The notes beneath the pieces are model-generated. The model was not told the DNA's origin and ran no database searches. It saw only the letters and a list, made by a program, of their open reading frames with translations. Shown here piece by piece: positions 8,735 to 17,794 of a DNA stretch of 64,000 bases; the first letter of the stretch is position 1; every line of letters begins with the position of its first letter. Position numbers and translations under genes: made by a program. This stretch comes from Leadbetterella sp964489955. GTDB lineage: Bacteria > Bacteroidota > Bacteroidia > Cytophagales > Spirosomataceae. Location: assembly GCA_964489955.1 (NCBI GenBank), contig CAZBAV010000008.1:1-64000 (forward strand), in the 5' to 3' direction.

Positions 8735-8750
8735 ATGACTTCGGATCTGC

Positions 8751-9296
8751 TTATTTCTTATCCGCAGGCGGAGGAGTAACTCCTAATTTCTTGAAAACTA
8801 AGGCAGAAATATTGTCTGACTCAGGAGCTACTAGAATAACTGCATTAGTACCCATACCTGCATCGGAATTGATGATGTATGTATAACCGTTTTCTTTTGC
8901 AACATCATCTATTGCTTTTTGTATTTTGGTCATCACAGGATCTACAAGCTCTTGTTGTTTTGCTTGTATCTGGGCTTGAGAGTTTTTGTTTAACTCTTCA
9001 ATCTCATTTTGCTTGTTCATTAGGCTTTTCTCTTTATCGGCCTTAATTACAGAAGACATTGTAGCTTGATTTTTTTGGTAATCCTCGAATTGCTTTTGGT
9101 AATCGGCATACTTTTCACTTAACAGTTTTTCGTATTGGGCACTTTCTGTTTGTAGCTTAGCCTGGATTTCTTTCGCCTCTGGCATGTTTTGTAGCAGATA
9201 GTCTATATTAGTCCATCCAAGTTTAAAACTAGACTGGGCTTGCATAGATAGACTTCCCAAAAGGATGGCTGCCACTACTAAAAATTTGATTCTCAT
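8751..9296 (-). CDS. OmpH/Skp family periplasmic chaperone
   Basis: A 181-residue Skp-like protein predicted to hold unfolded outer-membrane proteins in the periplasm. A signal peptide (MRIKFLVVAAILLGSLSMQAQ) is followed by the OmpH start LGWTNIDYLLQNMPEAKEIQ. A long coiled coil rich in Q, E and K (about 35-120) forms the tentacles, and the C-terminal strand region includes GYTYIINS. It is the last of a tandem pair downstream of bamA, and differs from its neighbour by a longer Pro-rich tail (PPPADKK). Confidence 0.88.
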   Translation of the reverse strand: MRIKFLVVAAILLGSLSMQAQSSFKLGWTNIDYLLQNMPEAKEIQAKLQTESAQYEKLLSEKYADYQKQFEDYQKNQATMSSVIKADKEKSLMNKQNEIEELNKNSQAQIQAKQQELVDPVMTKIQKAIDDVAKENGYTYIINSDAGMGTNAVILVAPESDNISALVFKKLGVTPPPADKK

Positions 9297-9324
9297 TTTG
9301 CTCTAAAATTAAAATTAATTTGGT

Positions 9325-9837
9325 TTACTGTTTTATTCCTAACTCTTCTAACATGAAGTCAGTATAATCATGTTTCGGGTCTGCATAAAATATGTTTATG
9401 TCAGATGCTTTGTCAAATATAAAGCTAAGATTATGTTTACGGGCAACTTTTTCCGATGTTTTATAAATTTCTTCCAAAATTGGCTTCAAAATCTCTTTTT
9501 TTTTCTGGAACAAAGCCCCATTTATACCGAAAATACTGTTGTTCAAGTTTTTTAGATCCTCTTCAGCCTTCTCTATTTCTTTCATTCGCTCTTTCTTCAT
9601 CTCGGCTGTAAGCAAAATCTCTTCCTGCTGGTATTTTACCCTCAAAGTAGAGACTTGTTGATATTTTCCTGAGACATCCTTGGTCCATTGTTCCGTAAGG
9701 CTGTTCATGGCTTCCTGTGCTTTTTTGTATTCAGGGAGCTTATCAAGAATATACTCACTATCTATGTAACCAAACTTTTGTCCAAAAGATACAAGACCTT
9801 GCAATAGTAGGGCTAAGAGGATAATACTTTTTTTCAT
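9325..9837 (-). CDS. OmpH/Skp family periplasmic chaperone
   Basis: A 170-residue paralogue of the following gene. It has a signal peptide (MKKSIILLALLLQGLVSFGQ) and the FGYIDSEYILDKLPEYKKAQ start typical of OmpH, then a charged coiled coil (about 40-125) and a closing LSFIFDKASDINIFYA segment. It lies 97 bp downstream of bamA and 29 bp upstream of the second ompH. The bamA-ompH-ompH order is typical of Bacteroidota and supports a role in delivering substrates to BamA. Confidence 0.88.
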   Translation of the reverse strand: MKKSIILLALLLQGLVSFGQKFGYIDSEYILDKLPEYKKAQEAMNSLTEQWTKDVSGKYQQVSTLRVKYQQEEILLTAEMKKERMKEIEKAEEDLKNLNNSIFGINGALFQKKKEILKPILEEIYKTSEKVARKHNLSFIFDKASDINIFYADPKHDYTDFMLEELGIKQ

Positions 9838-9933
9838 TTTTTTATTTCATTTTCACTTCAGGTTTTAATGCCAATAAGACAGAAAAACAAAAGCAAGGTT
9901 TAAAATGATAAACTCCTTAACATCTATTTAACA

Positions 9934-12528
9934 TTACCTTATCTGCTGTCCTATACTAAAGGTAAATGCTTTTCGTCCACCATTTGCAAATCCTGGTATA
10001 GGGTCAAACGCATAACCATAATCTATACCTAATAAACCAAAGGCAGCCATAAATACACGTGCACCTACACCGGCAGATCTTCTCACTTTAAACGGATTAA
10101 AATCTCTGTAACTACCCCAGTTGTTTCCTGCCTCTGCAAAGGCCAAAACATAAATGGTAGCTTGCGGGTTCAATGATACAGGATAACGTAACTCTGCAGC
10201 ATACTTATTGTATATTATACCACCTTGACGCGTAAATGTATTGGCAGTTGGGGTTTCATTATAAGGAGTTTCATAAATAATACCTTCCTCATAACCTCTC
10301 ATACCTATAAGTTCTATACCTATACTATTACTGTTTTGCATACCCATACCTGCACCACCTAATACAAAGCGGCCAAACGGGCTATAGTCAACTTTGGTTC
10401 CATATCTTCCCACAAAGCCCATATTTGCTTTGGCATGGAATACTAGTTTGCCTATTAACGGAGTGTACCAGTTAAGGTCAAACATCCACTTATGGCCCTC
10501 TATAAAGAGCTTTTCTGTTTTGTTCTCCATACCTAGTAAAGAGTATGGAGGGTTAAACGTGGCGTTCAATGAAACGTTTGAACCAGTCCTTGTGAATTGC
10601 GGGTTATCTAAACTGTATCTGGACAAGTTAAAGCCTAATGATAGGTCATGTGCTAAACCATTTTGGAAACCTCTTAGATAATAACTATCCTTAACGTCGT
10701 AGAACTGGTATGATAATACTGTGCTAAAGTTAAAGTTCCTGTCTGGCCAGTTTAATCTCTTTCCGTATGATAAAGACAAACCTGTGTTCTTGAAGTATCC
10801 TTGGTAATAAGGGCTGTCAAACATTTGAGAACCGTAGAAGCTGTTATTTCCATAAGCTTTCATCATACGGTCACGTACTTTTCTTAAATCTTGTAGCGAG
10901 TGCCAGATAGACACGGATAGGGAGTTTGGCTTTTTGCCACCTAACCATGGCTCGGAGAATGACACAGAGTAATTCTGGAATCCGGCATTAGCTTGGAACC
11001 TCAAAGATAGTTTTTGCCCGTCGCCTTTAGGTAGCGGTTTATATTCTTTGAAATTTAACAATTTCCTAGCTGAGAAATTATTAAAGACTACACCAAAAGT
11101 ACCAATTATACCCTGTAGAGCCGAGTATCCACCGGAGAGTTCTATGTTATCATTTGACTTTTCTTCTACTGTGTATTCAATATTAACTGTTCCGTCGCTT
11201 TGGTTCGGAATGGGTTTAGGATTGATAGATTGAGGGTCAAAATATCCGAGACGTTGTAATTGCTGCACAGATTCCATTAAATCGGTACGACTAAACTTCT
11301 GTCCTGGTTTGGTCAGTATTTCACGCATTACCACATGGTCACTTGTACGGGTATTTCCGTTAAGAATTATTTTGGAGATAGTAGCTTGTCTACCTTCTCT
11401 AATACGTAGCTCAATGTCTATTGAGTCCCCTACAACAGCAATTTCAATAGGATCTACATTGAAATACAAATAGCCATCATCCTGATAAAAGGAACTTACG
11501 TCTCCTCTTTGCGGATTTCCTCCATTTAGGCGTTTTAGTAGGTCTTCCTGGTTATAAACGTCACCTTTTTCTATACCTAGAACCATGTTAAGGGAGTCGG
11601 TACTGCGTACATAGTTACCTGTCCAGGTTATGTTCCGGTAGTAAAAGCGGTTTCCTTCAGTAACATCCAGTACAATACCCACATTACCGTTCGGTTTTTT
11701 ATACACCGAGTCTTTTGTAATCTGAGCATCACGGTACCCATTCTTGTTCAAGAATCCAATAAGACTTTCTTTGTCTTCTTTGTATTTCTTTTCTCTAAAC
11801 TTAGATGGAGTGAATACACGAAGAGGGGCTCTTTGCTTAGTACCTTTCATTTTTGACAGAGCCCTCCAGCGAGGTATCTCCACCAAGCCGTTTAGTTGGA
11901 TTTCGTCTATCTTAACTTTATTGTTTCTATCTATATTAAAAAGTAATTGGGCTGTATTAGGTCTAAGAGAATCAACTACCTGCTGCACCTGTACAGTTGT
12001 GTTCAGGTACCCTTTGTCTAGGTAAAACCTTTTGATAATATGCTGGATGTTTTTTACCATAGCTTCGGTAATTACCTTGCCTTTAAAGGTATTTATTTTC
12101 TCCTCCAAAGTTTCCCGCTGACCACTTTTTATACCGTTTAAAACTAATTTGTTTAAACGAGGCCTTTCTTTGAGATCTAATTCCAGAAAGACTTTATTAT
12201 CCTCTACTTTGGTAATGTTTATGGCAGCTTCCTCCAATAGTCCGTTGTCCATTAAACGTTTTATGGCCGAAGAGATCTTTTCACCGGGGATTTCTACCTT
12301 GTCATTTACATTTAAACCCGAAATGGAAATAAGTGTATTGGCATCTAAAAATTTAACACCTGTTACAGTTATTCCTCCTATTATGTATTCCTTAGGGTTT
12401 GCATAATCTACCAGTTTAGAAGGGGTATCATTGGTAGGAGTGCGGCCAACACCAATTCTTTGGGCGTTTACATTTATGCTCCAAAAAAATAGGATACACG
12501 CACTTAGTATTCTGAAAATATATTTCAT
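9934..12528 (-). CDS. bamA: Outer membrane protein assembly factor BamA
   Basis: An 864-residue Omp85 protein, the core of the BAM complex that inserts beta-barrel proteins in the outer membrane. A signal peptide ends near residue 22 (SINVNAQ). Several POTRA repeats follow to about residue 450 (for example IGGITVTGVKFLDANTL and IVLDVTEGNRFYYRNI). The C-terminal barrel contains the Omp85 hallmark region VRRSAGVGARVFM...LLGIDYGYAF and ends in FSIGQQIR. It starts 14 bp after uppS, so the two are co-transcribed. Confidence 0.94.
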   Translation of the reverse strand: MKYIFRILSACILFFWSINVNAQRIGVGRTPTNDTPSKLVDYANPKEYIIGGITVTGVKFLDANTLISISGLNVNDKVEIPGEKISSAIKRLMDNGLLEEAAINITKVEDNKVFLELDLKERPRLNKLVLNGIKSGQRETLEEKINTFKGKVITEAMVKNIQHIIKRFYLDKGYLNTTVQVQQVVDSLRPNTAQLLFNIDRNNKVKIDEIQLNGLVEIPRWRALSKMKGTKQRAPLRVFTPSKFREKKYKEDKESLIGFLNKNGYRDAQITKDSVYKKPNGNVGIVLDVTEGNRFYYRNITWTGNYVRSTDSLNMVLGIEKGDVYNQEDLLKRLNGGNPQRGDVSSFYQDDGYLYFNVDPIEIAVVGDSIDIELRIREGRQATISKIILNGNTRTSDHVVMREILTKPGQKFSRTDLMESVQQLQRLGYFDPQSINPKPIPNQSDGTVNIEYTVEEKSNDNIELSGGYSALQGIIGTFGVVFNNFSARKLLNFKEYKPLPKGDGQKLSLRFQANAGFQNYSVSFSEPWLGGKKPNSLSVSIWHSLQDLRKVRDRMMKAYGNNSFYGSQMFDSPYYQGYFKNTGLSLSYGKRLNWPDRNFNFSTVLSYQFYDVKDSYYLRGFQNGLAHDLSLGFNLSRYSLDNPQFTRTGSNVSLNATFNPPYSLLGMENKTEKLFIEGHKWMFDLNWYTPLIGKLVFHAKANMGFVGRYGTKVDYSPFGRFVLGGAGMGMQNSNSIGIELIGMRGYEEGIIYETPYNETPTANTFTRQGGIIYNKYAAELRYPVSLNPQATIYVLAFAEAGNNWGSYRDFNPFKVRRSAGVGARVFMAAFGLLGIDYGYAFDPIPGFANGGRKAFTFSIGQQIR

Positions 12529-12542
12529 TCTGTCAATTAATT

Positions 12543-13265
12543 CTAATCATTGGTTTTACCAAAACGCCTCTCTCTCCCTTGGAATATTCTCACAGAATCG
12601 TGAAGGTGTTCTTTTCTAAAATCTGGCCATAAAACATCTAGAAACAAAAATTCCGCATAGGCAGTTTGCCACAGCAGGTAGTTACTAATCCTATGGTCAC
12701 CACCTGTGCGTATGAGCAGGTCTACATCCGGCATTGGGTAGGTGTTTAAGTGCTGGTTGATTGTATCTTCCGTAATTTCGGAGACAGCTAGATTGCCATC
12801 TAATACTTTTTTGGCTACAGCTTTAGTGGCCTGGGTGATATCCCATTTTCCACTGTAGCTCAAAGCTATGTTAAGTTGTAAACCGGTGTTATCTTTTGTG
12901 GTTTCAATGCCTTTGAGCATATTCTTACGGGCAGAATCCGGAAGCGAGTCCAAATCGCCAATACAACCAAGTCTTACATTATTCTTATGTAAACTTGGTA
13001 CCTCATCACCAATGGTTTTTACAAGCAGGTTCATAATTCCATCTACCTCATCTTTAGGTCTTTCCCAGTTTTCGGTAGAAAAAGTATATAATGTTAGGTA
13101 TCCTATTTTAAGCTCTGCACATGCCTCTACGGTTTCTCTTACAGCTTTTATTCCATGTTGGTGTCCAAAAATCCGCATGGCACCTCTCTTCTTAGCCCAT
13201 CTTCCATTTCCGTCCATTATAACGGCAATATGCTTGGGTAAATTGTTTATGTCTATTTCTTTCAA
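12543..13265 (-). CDS. uppS: Isoprenyl (undecaprenyl diphosphate) synthase
   Basis: A cis-prenyltransferase that makes the C55 lipid carrier for peptidoglycan and surface polysaccharides. Motifs are complete: HIAVIMDGNGRWAKKRG with the catalytic Asp, YTFSTENWxRP, and RTGGDHRISNYLLWQTAYAE with the Mg-binding Glu. No ATG lies in frame before the catalytic motif. TTG 13265 is chosen because it gives a family-like MKEIDINNLPKH start and because the -7 box TATTTTTG (13290-13297) overlaps the only alternative, TTG 13292. It heads the uppS-bamA-ompH-ompH operon. Confidence 0.93.
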   Translation of the reverse strand: MKEIDINNLPKHIAVIMDGNGRWAKKRGAMRIFGHQHGIKAVRETVEACAELKIGYLTLYTFSTENWERPKDEVDGIMNLLVKTIGDEVPSLHKNNVRLGCIGDLDSLPDSARKNMLKGIETTKDNTGLQLNIALSYSGKWDITQATKAVAKKVLDGNLAVSEITEDTINQHLNTYPMPDVDLLIRTGGDHRISNYLLWQTAYAEFLFLDVLWPDFRKEHLHDSVRIFQGRERRFGKTND

Positions 13266-13289
13266 TGCTTTATGCTTAAAAAGGGACTG

Positions 13290-13297
13290 CAAAAATA
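13290..13297 (-). promoter_or_regulatory. -7 element for the uppS-bamA-ompH operon
   Basis: On the minus strand this reads TATTTTTG, an exact TAnnTTTG match 24 bases upstream of TTG 13265. No clear TTG box is present at the expected spacing. Confidence 0.45.
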
Positions 13298-13520
13298 TAA
13301 AAATAGCGGCTATTAAAAAACTACTCTATAAATTATACTGCACATTTGTGTTTATAGCCCTCTAAAGAGCCGCTTTTAGTAATCTATTTTATTTTGTTTT
13401 TCGGCAAAATATGGTATTTATATAGTACGTAAATCTACCCCAATTTGTTTTGTTGAGGTGCGTGTTTCTTTTTCAGGAAGTTAGTTTGGTGTAAATAGGG
13501 GTTTTTGATTTAGATTTTGC

Positions 13521-13528
13521 TAAATTTG
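13521..13528 (+). promoter_or_regulatory. -7 element for aspS
   Basis: TAAATTTG matches TAnnTTTG and lies 25 bases upstream of the aspS ATG at 13554. No TTG is found at 17-23 bases, so the call rests on the -7 box and position. Confidence 0.4.
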
Positions 13529-13553
13529 CCGCTCATTTTTAATGGATCTATAG

Positions 13554-15302
13554 ATGTTAAGGACTCATACTTGTGGACAGCTGAGGTTGTCTGATGTGAA
13601 TACAAATGCCACTGTTTGTGGTTGGGTACAAAAAGTACGTGACAAGGGCGGAATGATATGGATTGACCTCCGTGACCGTTACGGTATTACCCAATTAATT
13701 TTTGAAGATGGGAAATCTTCAGCAGAGGTAATTCAGAAGGCCCGAACTTTGGGTAGGGAGTTTGTGATAAAGGCTTCTGGAAAAGTGTCTGAGCGTTTGG
13801 CGAAAAATGATAAAATCGTTACAGGAGACGTGGAGATATGGGTGGAATCCTTAGAAATCCTTAATCCGGCCAAGTTACCTCCATTTTTGATTGAAGATGA
13901 AACGGATGGGGGGGATGATCTAAGAATGAAATTTCGTTACTTAGACTTACGTAGAACGCCAGTGAGGAACAGCTTAATGCTAAGACATAAAGTAGCCCAG
14001 CATACACGTAATTACTTAGATTCAAAAGATTTCATTGAAGTAGAAACTCCTGTACTTATTAAATCAACGCCAGAAGGAGCGAGGGATTTTGTGGTGCCTA
14101 GTCGTATGAACCAAGGAGAGTTTTACGCATTGCCGCAGTCACCCCAGACATTTAAGCAGTTGTTGATGGTATCCGGATTTGATCGGTATTACCAAATTGT
14201 AAAATGTTTCAGGGACGAAGACTTAAGAGCGGATCGCCAGCCAGAGTTTACCCAAATAGACTGCGAGATGTCTTATGTGGAGCAAGAGGACGTTTTGGAT
14301 ACTTTCGAAGGACTCATAAGGCACTTGTTTAGGGAAGTAAAAGGAATCGAACTTCCAGAAGTTCCGAGGATGACATTTGCAGATGCCATGAGGTTGTATG
14401 GTTCAGATAAACCAGATGTACGTTTTGGGATGCAGTTTGTGGAGCTAAATGATTTAGTACAGAATAAAGGATTCCAGGTTTTTGATGATGCGGAGTTGGT
14501 GGTAGGTATTAATGCTGAAGGGTGTGCTTCATACACTCGTAAGCAGGTAGACGAACTTATAGAATGGGTTAAAAGACCACAAATAGGTGCAAAAGGATTA
14601 GTATATATTCGTTTTAACGAAGACGGTACGGTTAAGTCTTCTGTAGATAAATTTTATTCGGAAGATGATTTAAAGGCTATTGGTGAGCGTTTTGATGCAA
14701 AACCAGGCGATATGGTTCTTCTAATTTCCGGAGCTAAAAATAAAGCTCGGAAGCAACTAAATGAACTTAGGCTAGAAATGGGTTCTAGACTAGGGTTACG
14801 TAATCCAAATGAATTTAAGGTACTTTGGGTGGTAGATTTCCCTCTTTTAGAGTTTGGTGAAGAAGAAAACCGCTGGTTTGCAATGCACCATCCGTTTACA
14901 GCTCCAAAACCAGAAGATATACCTCTTTTGGAAACGGATTTAGGAAGTGTACGTGCCAATGCGTACGATATGGTTATTAACGGAACAGAAGTTGGGGGAG
15001 GATCGGTAAGGATTTTCCAAAAACCATTACAAAGCCAGATGTTTGGCATATTAGGTTTTACGCCAGAAGAAGCACAAAACCAGTTCGGTTTCTTAATGGA
15101 GGCTTTTGAGTACGGTGCACCACCGCATGCAGGTTTGGCTTTTGGTTTCGACCGCCTTTGTTCCATTTTTGGCGGCGTAGACTCTATACGTGATTTCATA
15201 GCATTCCCTAAAAATAATAGTGGACGTGACGTGATGATAGATGCTCCAGCTCCTATTTCTGGCTTACAGTTGAATGAGCTGGGTATAGATATTAGAAAGT
15301 GA
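13554..15302 (+). CDS. aspS: Aspartate--tRNA ligase
   Basis: A 582-residue class II aminoacyl-tRNA synthetase of bacterial type. The N-terminal OB-fold anticodon domain has VCGWVQKVRDKGGMIWIDLRDRYG. The catalytic core has motif 2 FRDEDLRADRQPEFTQID and motif 3 GLAFGFDRL. The bacterial GAD insertion lies between them (about 290-420). The length agrees with bacterial AspRS (about 580-590). ATG 13554 is preferred; the ATG at 13542 runs into a stop after two codons. The gene is monocistronic or read through into the DUF2490 gene 67 bp downstream. Confidence 0.96.
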   Translation: MLRTHTCGQLRLSDVNTNATVCGWVQKVRDKGGMIWIDLRDRYGITQLIFEDGKSSAEVIQKARTLGREFVIKASGKVSERLAKNDKIVTGDVEIWVESLEILNPAKLPPFLIEDETDGGDDLRMKFRYLDLRRTPVRNSLMLRHKVAQHTRNYLDSKDFIEVETPVLIKSTPEGARDFVVPSRMNQGEFYALPQSPQTFKQLLMVSGFDRYYQIVKCFRDEDLRADRQPEFTQIDCEMSYVEQEDVLDTFEGLIRHLFREVKGIELPEVPRMTFADAMRLYGSDKPDVRFGMQFVELNDLVQNKGFQVFDDAELVVGINAEGCASYTRKQVDELIEWVKRPQIGAKGLVYIRFNEDGTVKSSVDKFYSEDDLKAIGERFDAKPGDMVLLISGAKNKARKQLNELRLEMGSRLGLRNPNEFKVLWVVDFPLLEFGEEENRWFAMHHPFTAPKPEDIPLLETDLGSVRANAYDMVINGTEVGGGSVRIFQKPLQSQMFGILGFTPEEAQNQFGFLMEAFEYGAPPHAGLAFGFDRLCSIFGGVDSIRDFIAFPKNNSGRDVMIDAPAPISGLQLNELGIDIRK

Positions 15303-15369
15303 TTAAAAAACGATTAGAAAGCGAGGCTTAGTGCACTTAAAAAGGCTTTACAGATGTTATTTGATTAAT

Positions 15370-16170
15370 ATGACATCTGTAAAGTTTTTTCGTTTAATAA
15401 TCTTGTGTGCATTGTTCACACAAACAAGTGTTCAAGCACAGCTGATTAGCTCCAATACCAATGCTTGGTTACATTATATGGGTACTTTTATGGTTACCCC
15501 AAAATCTTCTATTTCTCTAGAGTCGTCTTTCCGTTCGGCGGAGATGGGGAAGGATTTTCAGCAGTTTTTTATAAGGCCTTCAGTTGATTATAAAGTAAAA
15601 AAGAACTTCACCGCTTCTTTGGGTTATACATATGTAACTACGGGTGTTTATGGTGAAATTCCTCTTAACAAGACCACTATGCCTGAAAATCATGTTTGGG
15701 TGCAAGGGGCGTTCCAGGGAAAAATAGGGAAGGTGTCTCTAAATAATAGGATTAGGAACGAAAACCGATTTGTGGGTTTGGCATCAGCTACCGAAAATGG
15801 GTTTGAAGTAGATGATTATGCATATAGAAACCGGATGAGATATATGCTTCTTGCGAGCTTACCGATAGTGAAATTAAAGGAGGATCAATCTATAAACGGT
15901 TTTGTGGGTAATGAGGTTTTCTTGAATATCGGAGAAAATGCAGGAGCAACCCTATTTAACCAAAATAGGGCTATAGCGGGGCTTGGATATAGACTTAACG
16001 GGAGTAATCAAATACAGTTCGCATATATTTTACAGAATATATGGAATCACCCTAATACCGTACGTGAAGATAATTCTACCTTCAGAATGAGTTATGTTTC
16101 CAACATTAAGTTGTTTAGAGAAAAGAAACCTAAGTTTACGCCTAATGAGCGTATTCTAAGCTTTAACTAA
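15370..16170 (+). CDS. DUF2490 family outer-membrane beta-barrel protein
   Basis: A 266-residue exported protein matching DUF2490. ATG 15370 starts a clear signal peptide (MTSVKFFRLIILCALF...VQAQ); the upstream GTG at 15331 would add a non-signal leader. The body has alternating beta strands (FIRPSVDYKVKKNFTASLGYTYV, INGFVGNEVFLNIG, NQIQFAYILQNIW), consistent with a small barrel. The function of the family is unknown. Its end overlaps the convergent pabC pseudogene by 8 bp. Confidence 0.78.
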   Translation: MTSVKFFRLIILCALFTQTSVQAQLISSNTNAWLHYMGTFMVTPKSSISLESSFRSAEMGKDFQQFFIRPSVDYKVKKNFTASLGYTYVTTGVYGEIPLNKTTMPENHVWVQGAFQGKIGKVSLNNRIRNENRFVGLASATENGFEVDDYAYRNRMRYMLLASLPIVKLKEDQSINGFVGNEVFLNIGENAGATLFNQNRAIAGLGYRLNGSNQIQFAYILQNIWNHPNTVREDNSTFRMSYVSNIKLFREKKPKFTPNERILSFN

Positions 16171-16771
16171 TAAGCTCTAAGTACAGGGTGTGTCCTTCTA
16201 TAGAAAAGTGATAGACCAGTTCGAAGTCACGCATAGCGTTTATAAAAGCTATTTTCTGGTAGCTAGCTATGTCTTTTATATGTATTTTCTTAGGTCTTAG
16301 TATTTCTTGCGAAATGCAGGCTGTACGTTTTGTGCCTTCCAGTAAATAGGTGCTTGGTGTGTACCAGTGTTGGCCATCAAATAGAGCTAGATTGCAAAAA
16401 GTACTATCTGTAAGCAATCCATTTTGGGTGTAGATTACGTCATCAAACCCGTCTGGTATAGCAAAGATACTTCTGTCTGCATTTTTATAATTATAGACTA
16501 GCACGGGACTTTCCTCAATAAGTACCTTTTTGTGTAGACTTATTTTTTACGGATTTATCTTCGTGGCCACATTTTTATTATTGTATATGACTTTTACTTT
16601 AAATATACCATTGCTGCATTCGGTCGGAATTAGAATTGCATCTTCCAGGTTTGGAGCAGTATCGTGGACTCCATAAAGAGCTTCCAATGTCCGATGGAAT
16701 CGGGCATTATGGTACGGCATATTTTGCAATGTACCATCTAGGAGTTTTATGGTTTCGAAATGTAGCATCAT
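16163..16771 (-). pseudogene. pabC: Class IV aminotransferase (aminodeoxychorismate lyase-like), interrupted by an in-frame stop
   Basis: Two segments in the same frame together form one PabC-like protein of about 200 residues. The first starts at ATG 16771/16768, overlapping the pabB stop, and runs MLHFETIKLLDGTLQNMPYH ... GIFKVKVIYNN. A TAA at 16547-16549 then interrupts it, just after ATKINP. After the stop the frame continues as KISLHKKVLIEESPV, then YNYKNADRS with the PLP lysine, GLLTDSTFCNLALF and FINAMRDFE. Related proteins, as I recall them, have a Pro-Tyr pair at the stop site, so a Tyr codon changed at its third base explains the lesion. No frameshift is involved. If the base is real, the C-terminal half including the PLP lysine is lost. 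Confidence 0.75.
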
Positions 16772-17748
16772 CCCGGAATAAACAGTTTTTGGTAAATTTC
16801 CTCGTATTCTTTTTGGCAATCAGATCGTGAGGTTATCCCTCCTCCACTTTTAAAAACAAATCCTTCTGGAGTTTTTTCCAAGAAACGTATTAATACACCC
16901 GAATTGAGTGTATGGCCATCAAATACTCCCGCCACACCTGTGTAAAATCCTCTTTCACCATTTAGGTGTAAACTTTGTTCTGCTTCGGACAGGATTTTGA
17001 CGGTACTGGGTTTGGGAGCTCCAGAAATAGAACCAGCAGGTAACAATTTAAAAAACCATGTACCTAAAGTTTCTCTCCAGTTAATAGGAAGTATACCTTT
17101 AATCTCCGAACTCATTTGTAGTATCTCGGCATCCTTATTTTTCTGGATCCGCTCTATGTATTGGAATCTTTCTACCCATATTTTGATAGCCACTTTACTC
17201 AGGTCATTCCTGATGAGATCTACTATCGTAGTGTGTTCGTATTTTTCCTTTAAATCAGATTTTAAGGTCTGTTCGGCATCGGGAAGTGCAGAGTCTATCG
17301 TTCCTTTCATAGGAAAAGAAGAAATATGCCCGTCTTGTGAAACCGTAACAAATGGTTCAGGTGAGAAGCATACAAAATTATCTTTCAACCAAACTTTGTA
17401 CTTTGCTCTGGTGTGTTTATACACTTCTAATAAATCTATTTCACCAATTAAAGGGGTAGAGGCTGTAAGATTAGATAAGAAACTATTTCCTTTTAGTATA
17501 TTTTCTTTTACATACAAAAAAGCATGTTCATAGACCTCGTACTTTATTTTTTCGGCTACTAGGGCTTGGTTAGAACCTCCGGATGTGGAGTTTGAAAAAT
17601 CGTATCTTAGTACAGATTCGTCGAGTTCGTCAAGAGGCACAACAATATTCTGATTTTGACCATAGGGGATTATAAATAAAAAAGGGCGGTTATCCTGCCC
17701 TAATTTATCCATAATTTCTATAGCCTCTATTTGGTTATACCTTTTCAA
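16768..17748 (-). CDS. pabB: Aminodeoxychorismate synthase component I
   Basis: A 326-residue chorismate-binding enzyme that makes 4-amino-4-deoxychorismate for folate synthesis. The catalytic half is clear: FPMKGTIDS with the active-site Lys, TTIVDLIRNDLSKVA, LPAGSISGAPKPSTV and GERGFYTGVAG, then SGGGITSRSDCQKEYEE. The N-terminal region is short compared with full-length PabB (about 450), as in many Bacteroidota. Its stop overlaps the pabC start (ATGATGA). No PabA glutamine amidotransferase is seen nearby. Confidence 0.9.
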   Translation of the reverse strand: MKRYNQIEAIEIMDKLGQDNRPFLFIIPYGQNQNIVVPLDELDESVLRYDFSNSTSGGSNQALVAEKIKYEVYEHAFLYVKENILKGNSFLSNLTASTPLIGEIDLLEVYKHTRAKYKVWLKDNFVCFSPEPFVTVSQDGHISSFPMKGTIDSALPDAEQTLKSDLKEKYEHTTIVDLIRNDLSKVAIKIWVERFQYIERIQKNKDAEILQMSSEIKGILPINWRETLGTWFFKLLPAGSISGAPKPSTVKILSEAEQSLHLNGERGFYTGVAGVFDGHTLNSGVLIRFLEKTPEGFVFKSGGGITSRSDCQKEYEEIYQKLFIPG

Positions 17749-17794
17749 ATGCTATCAGTGATATAGAATTTGCCAAAAAATATTGTTCACCTGG

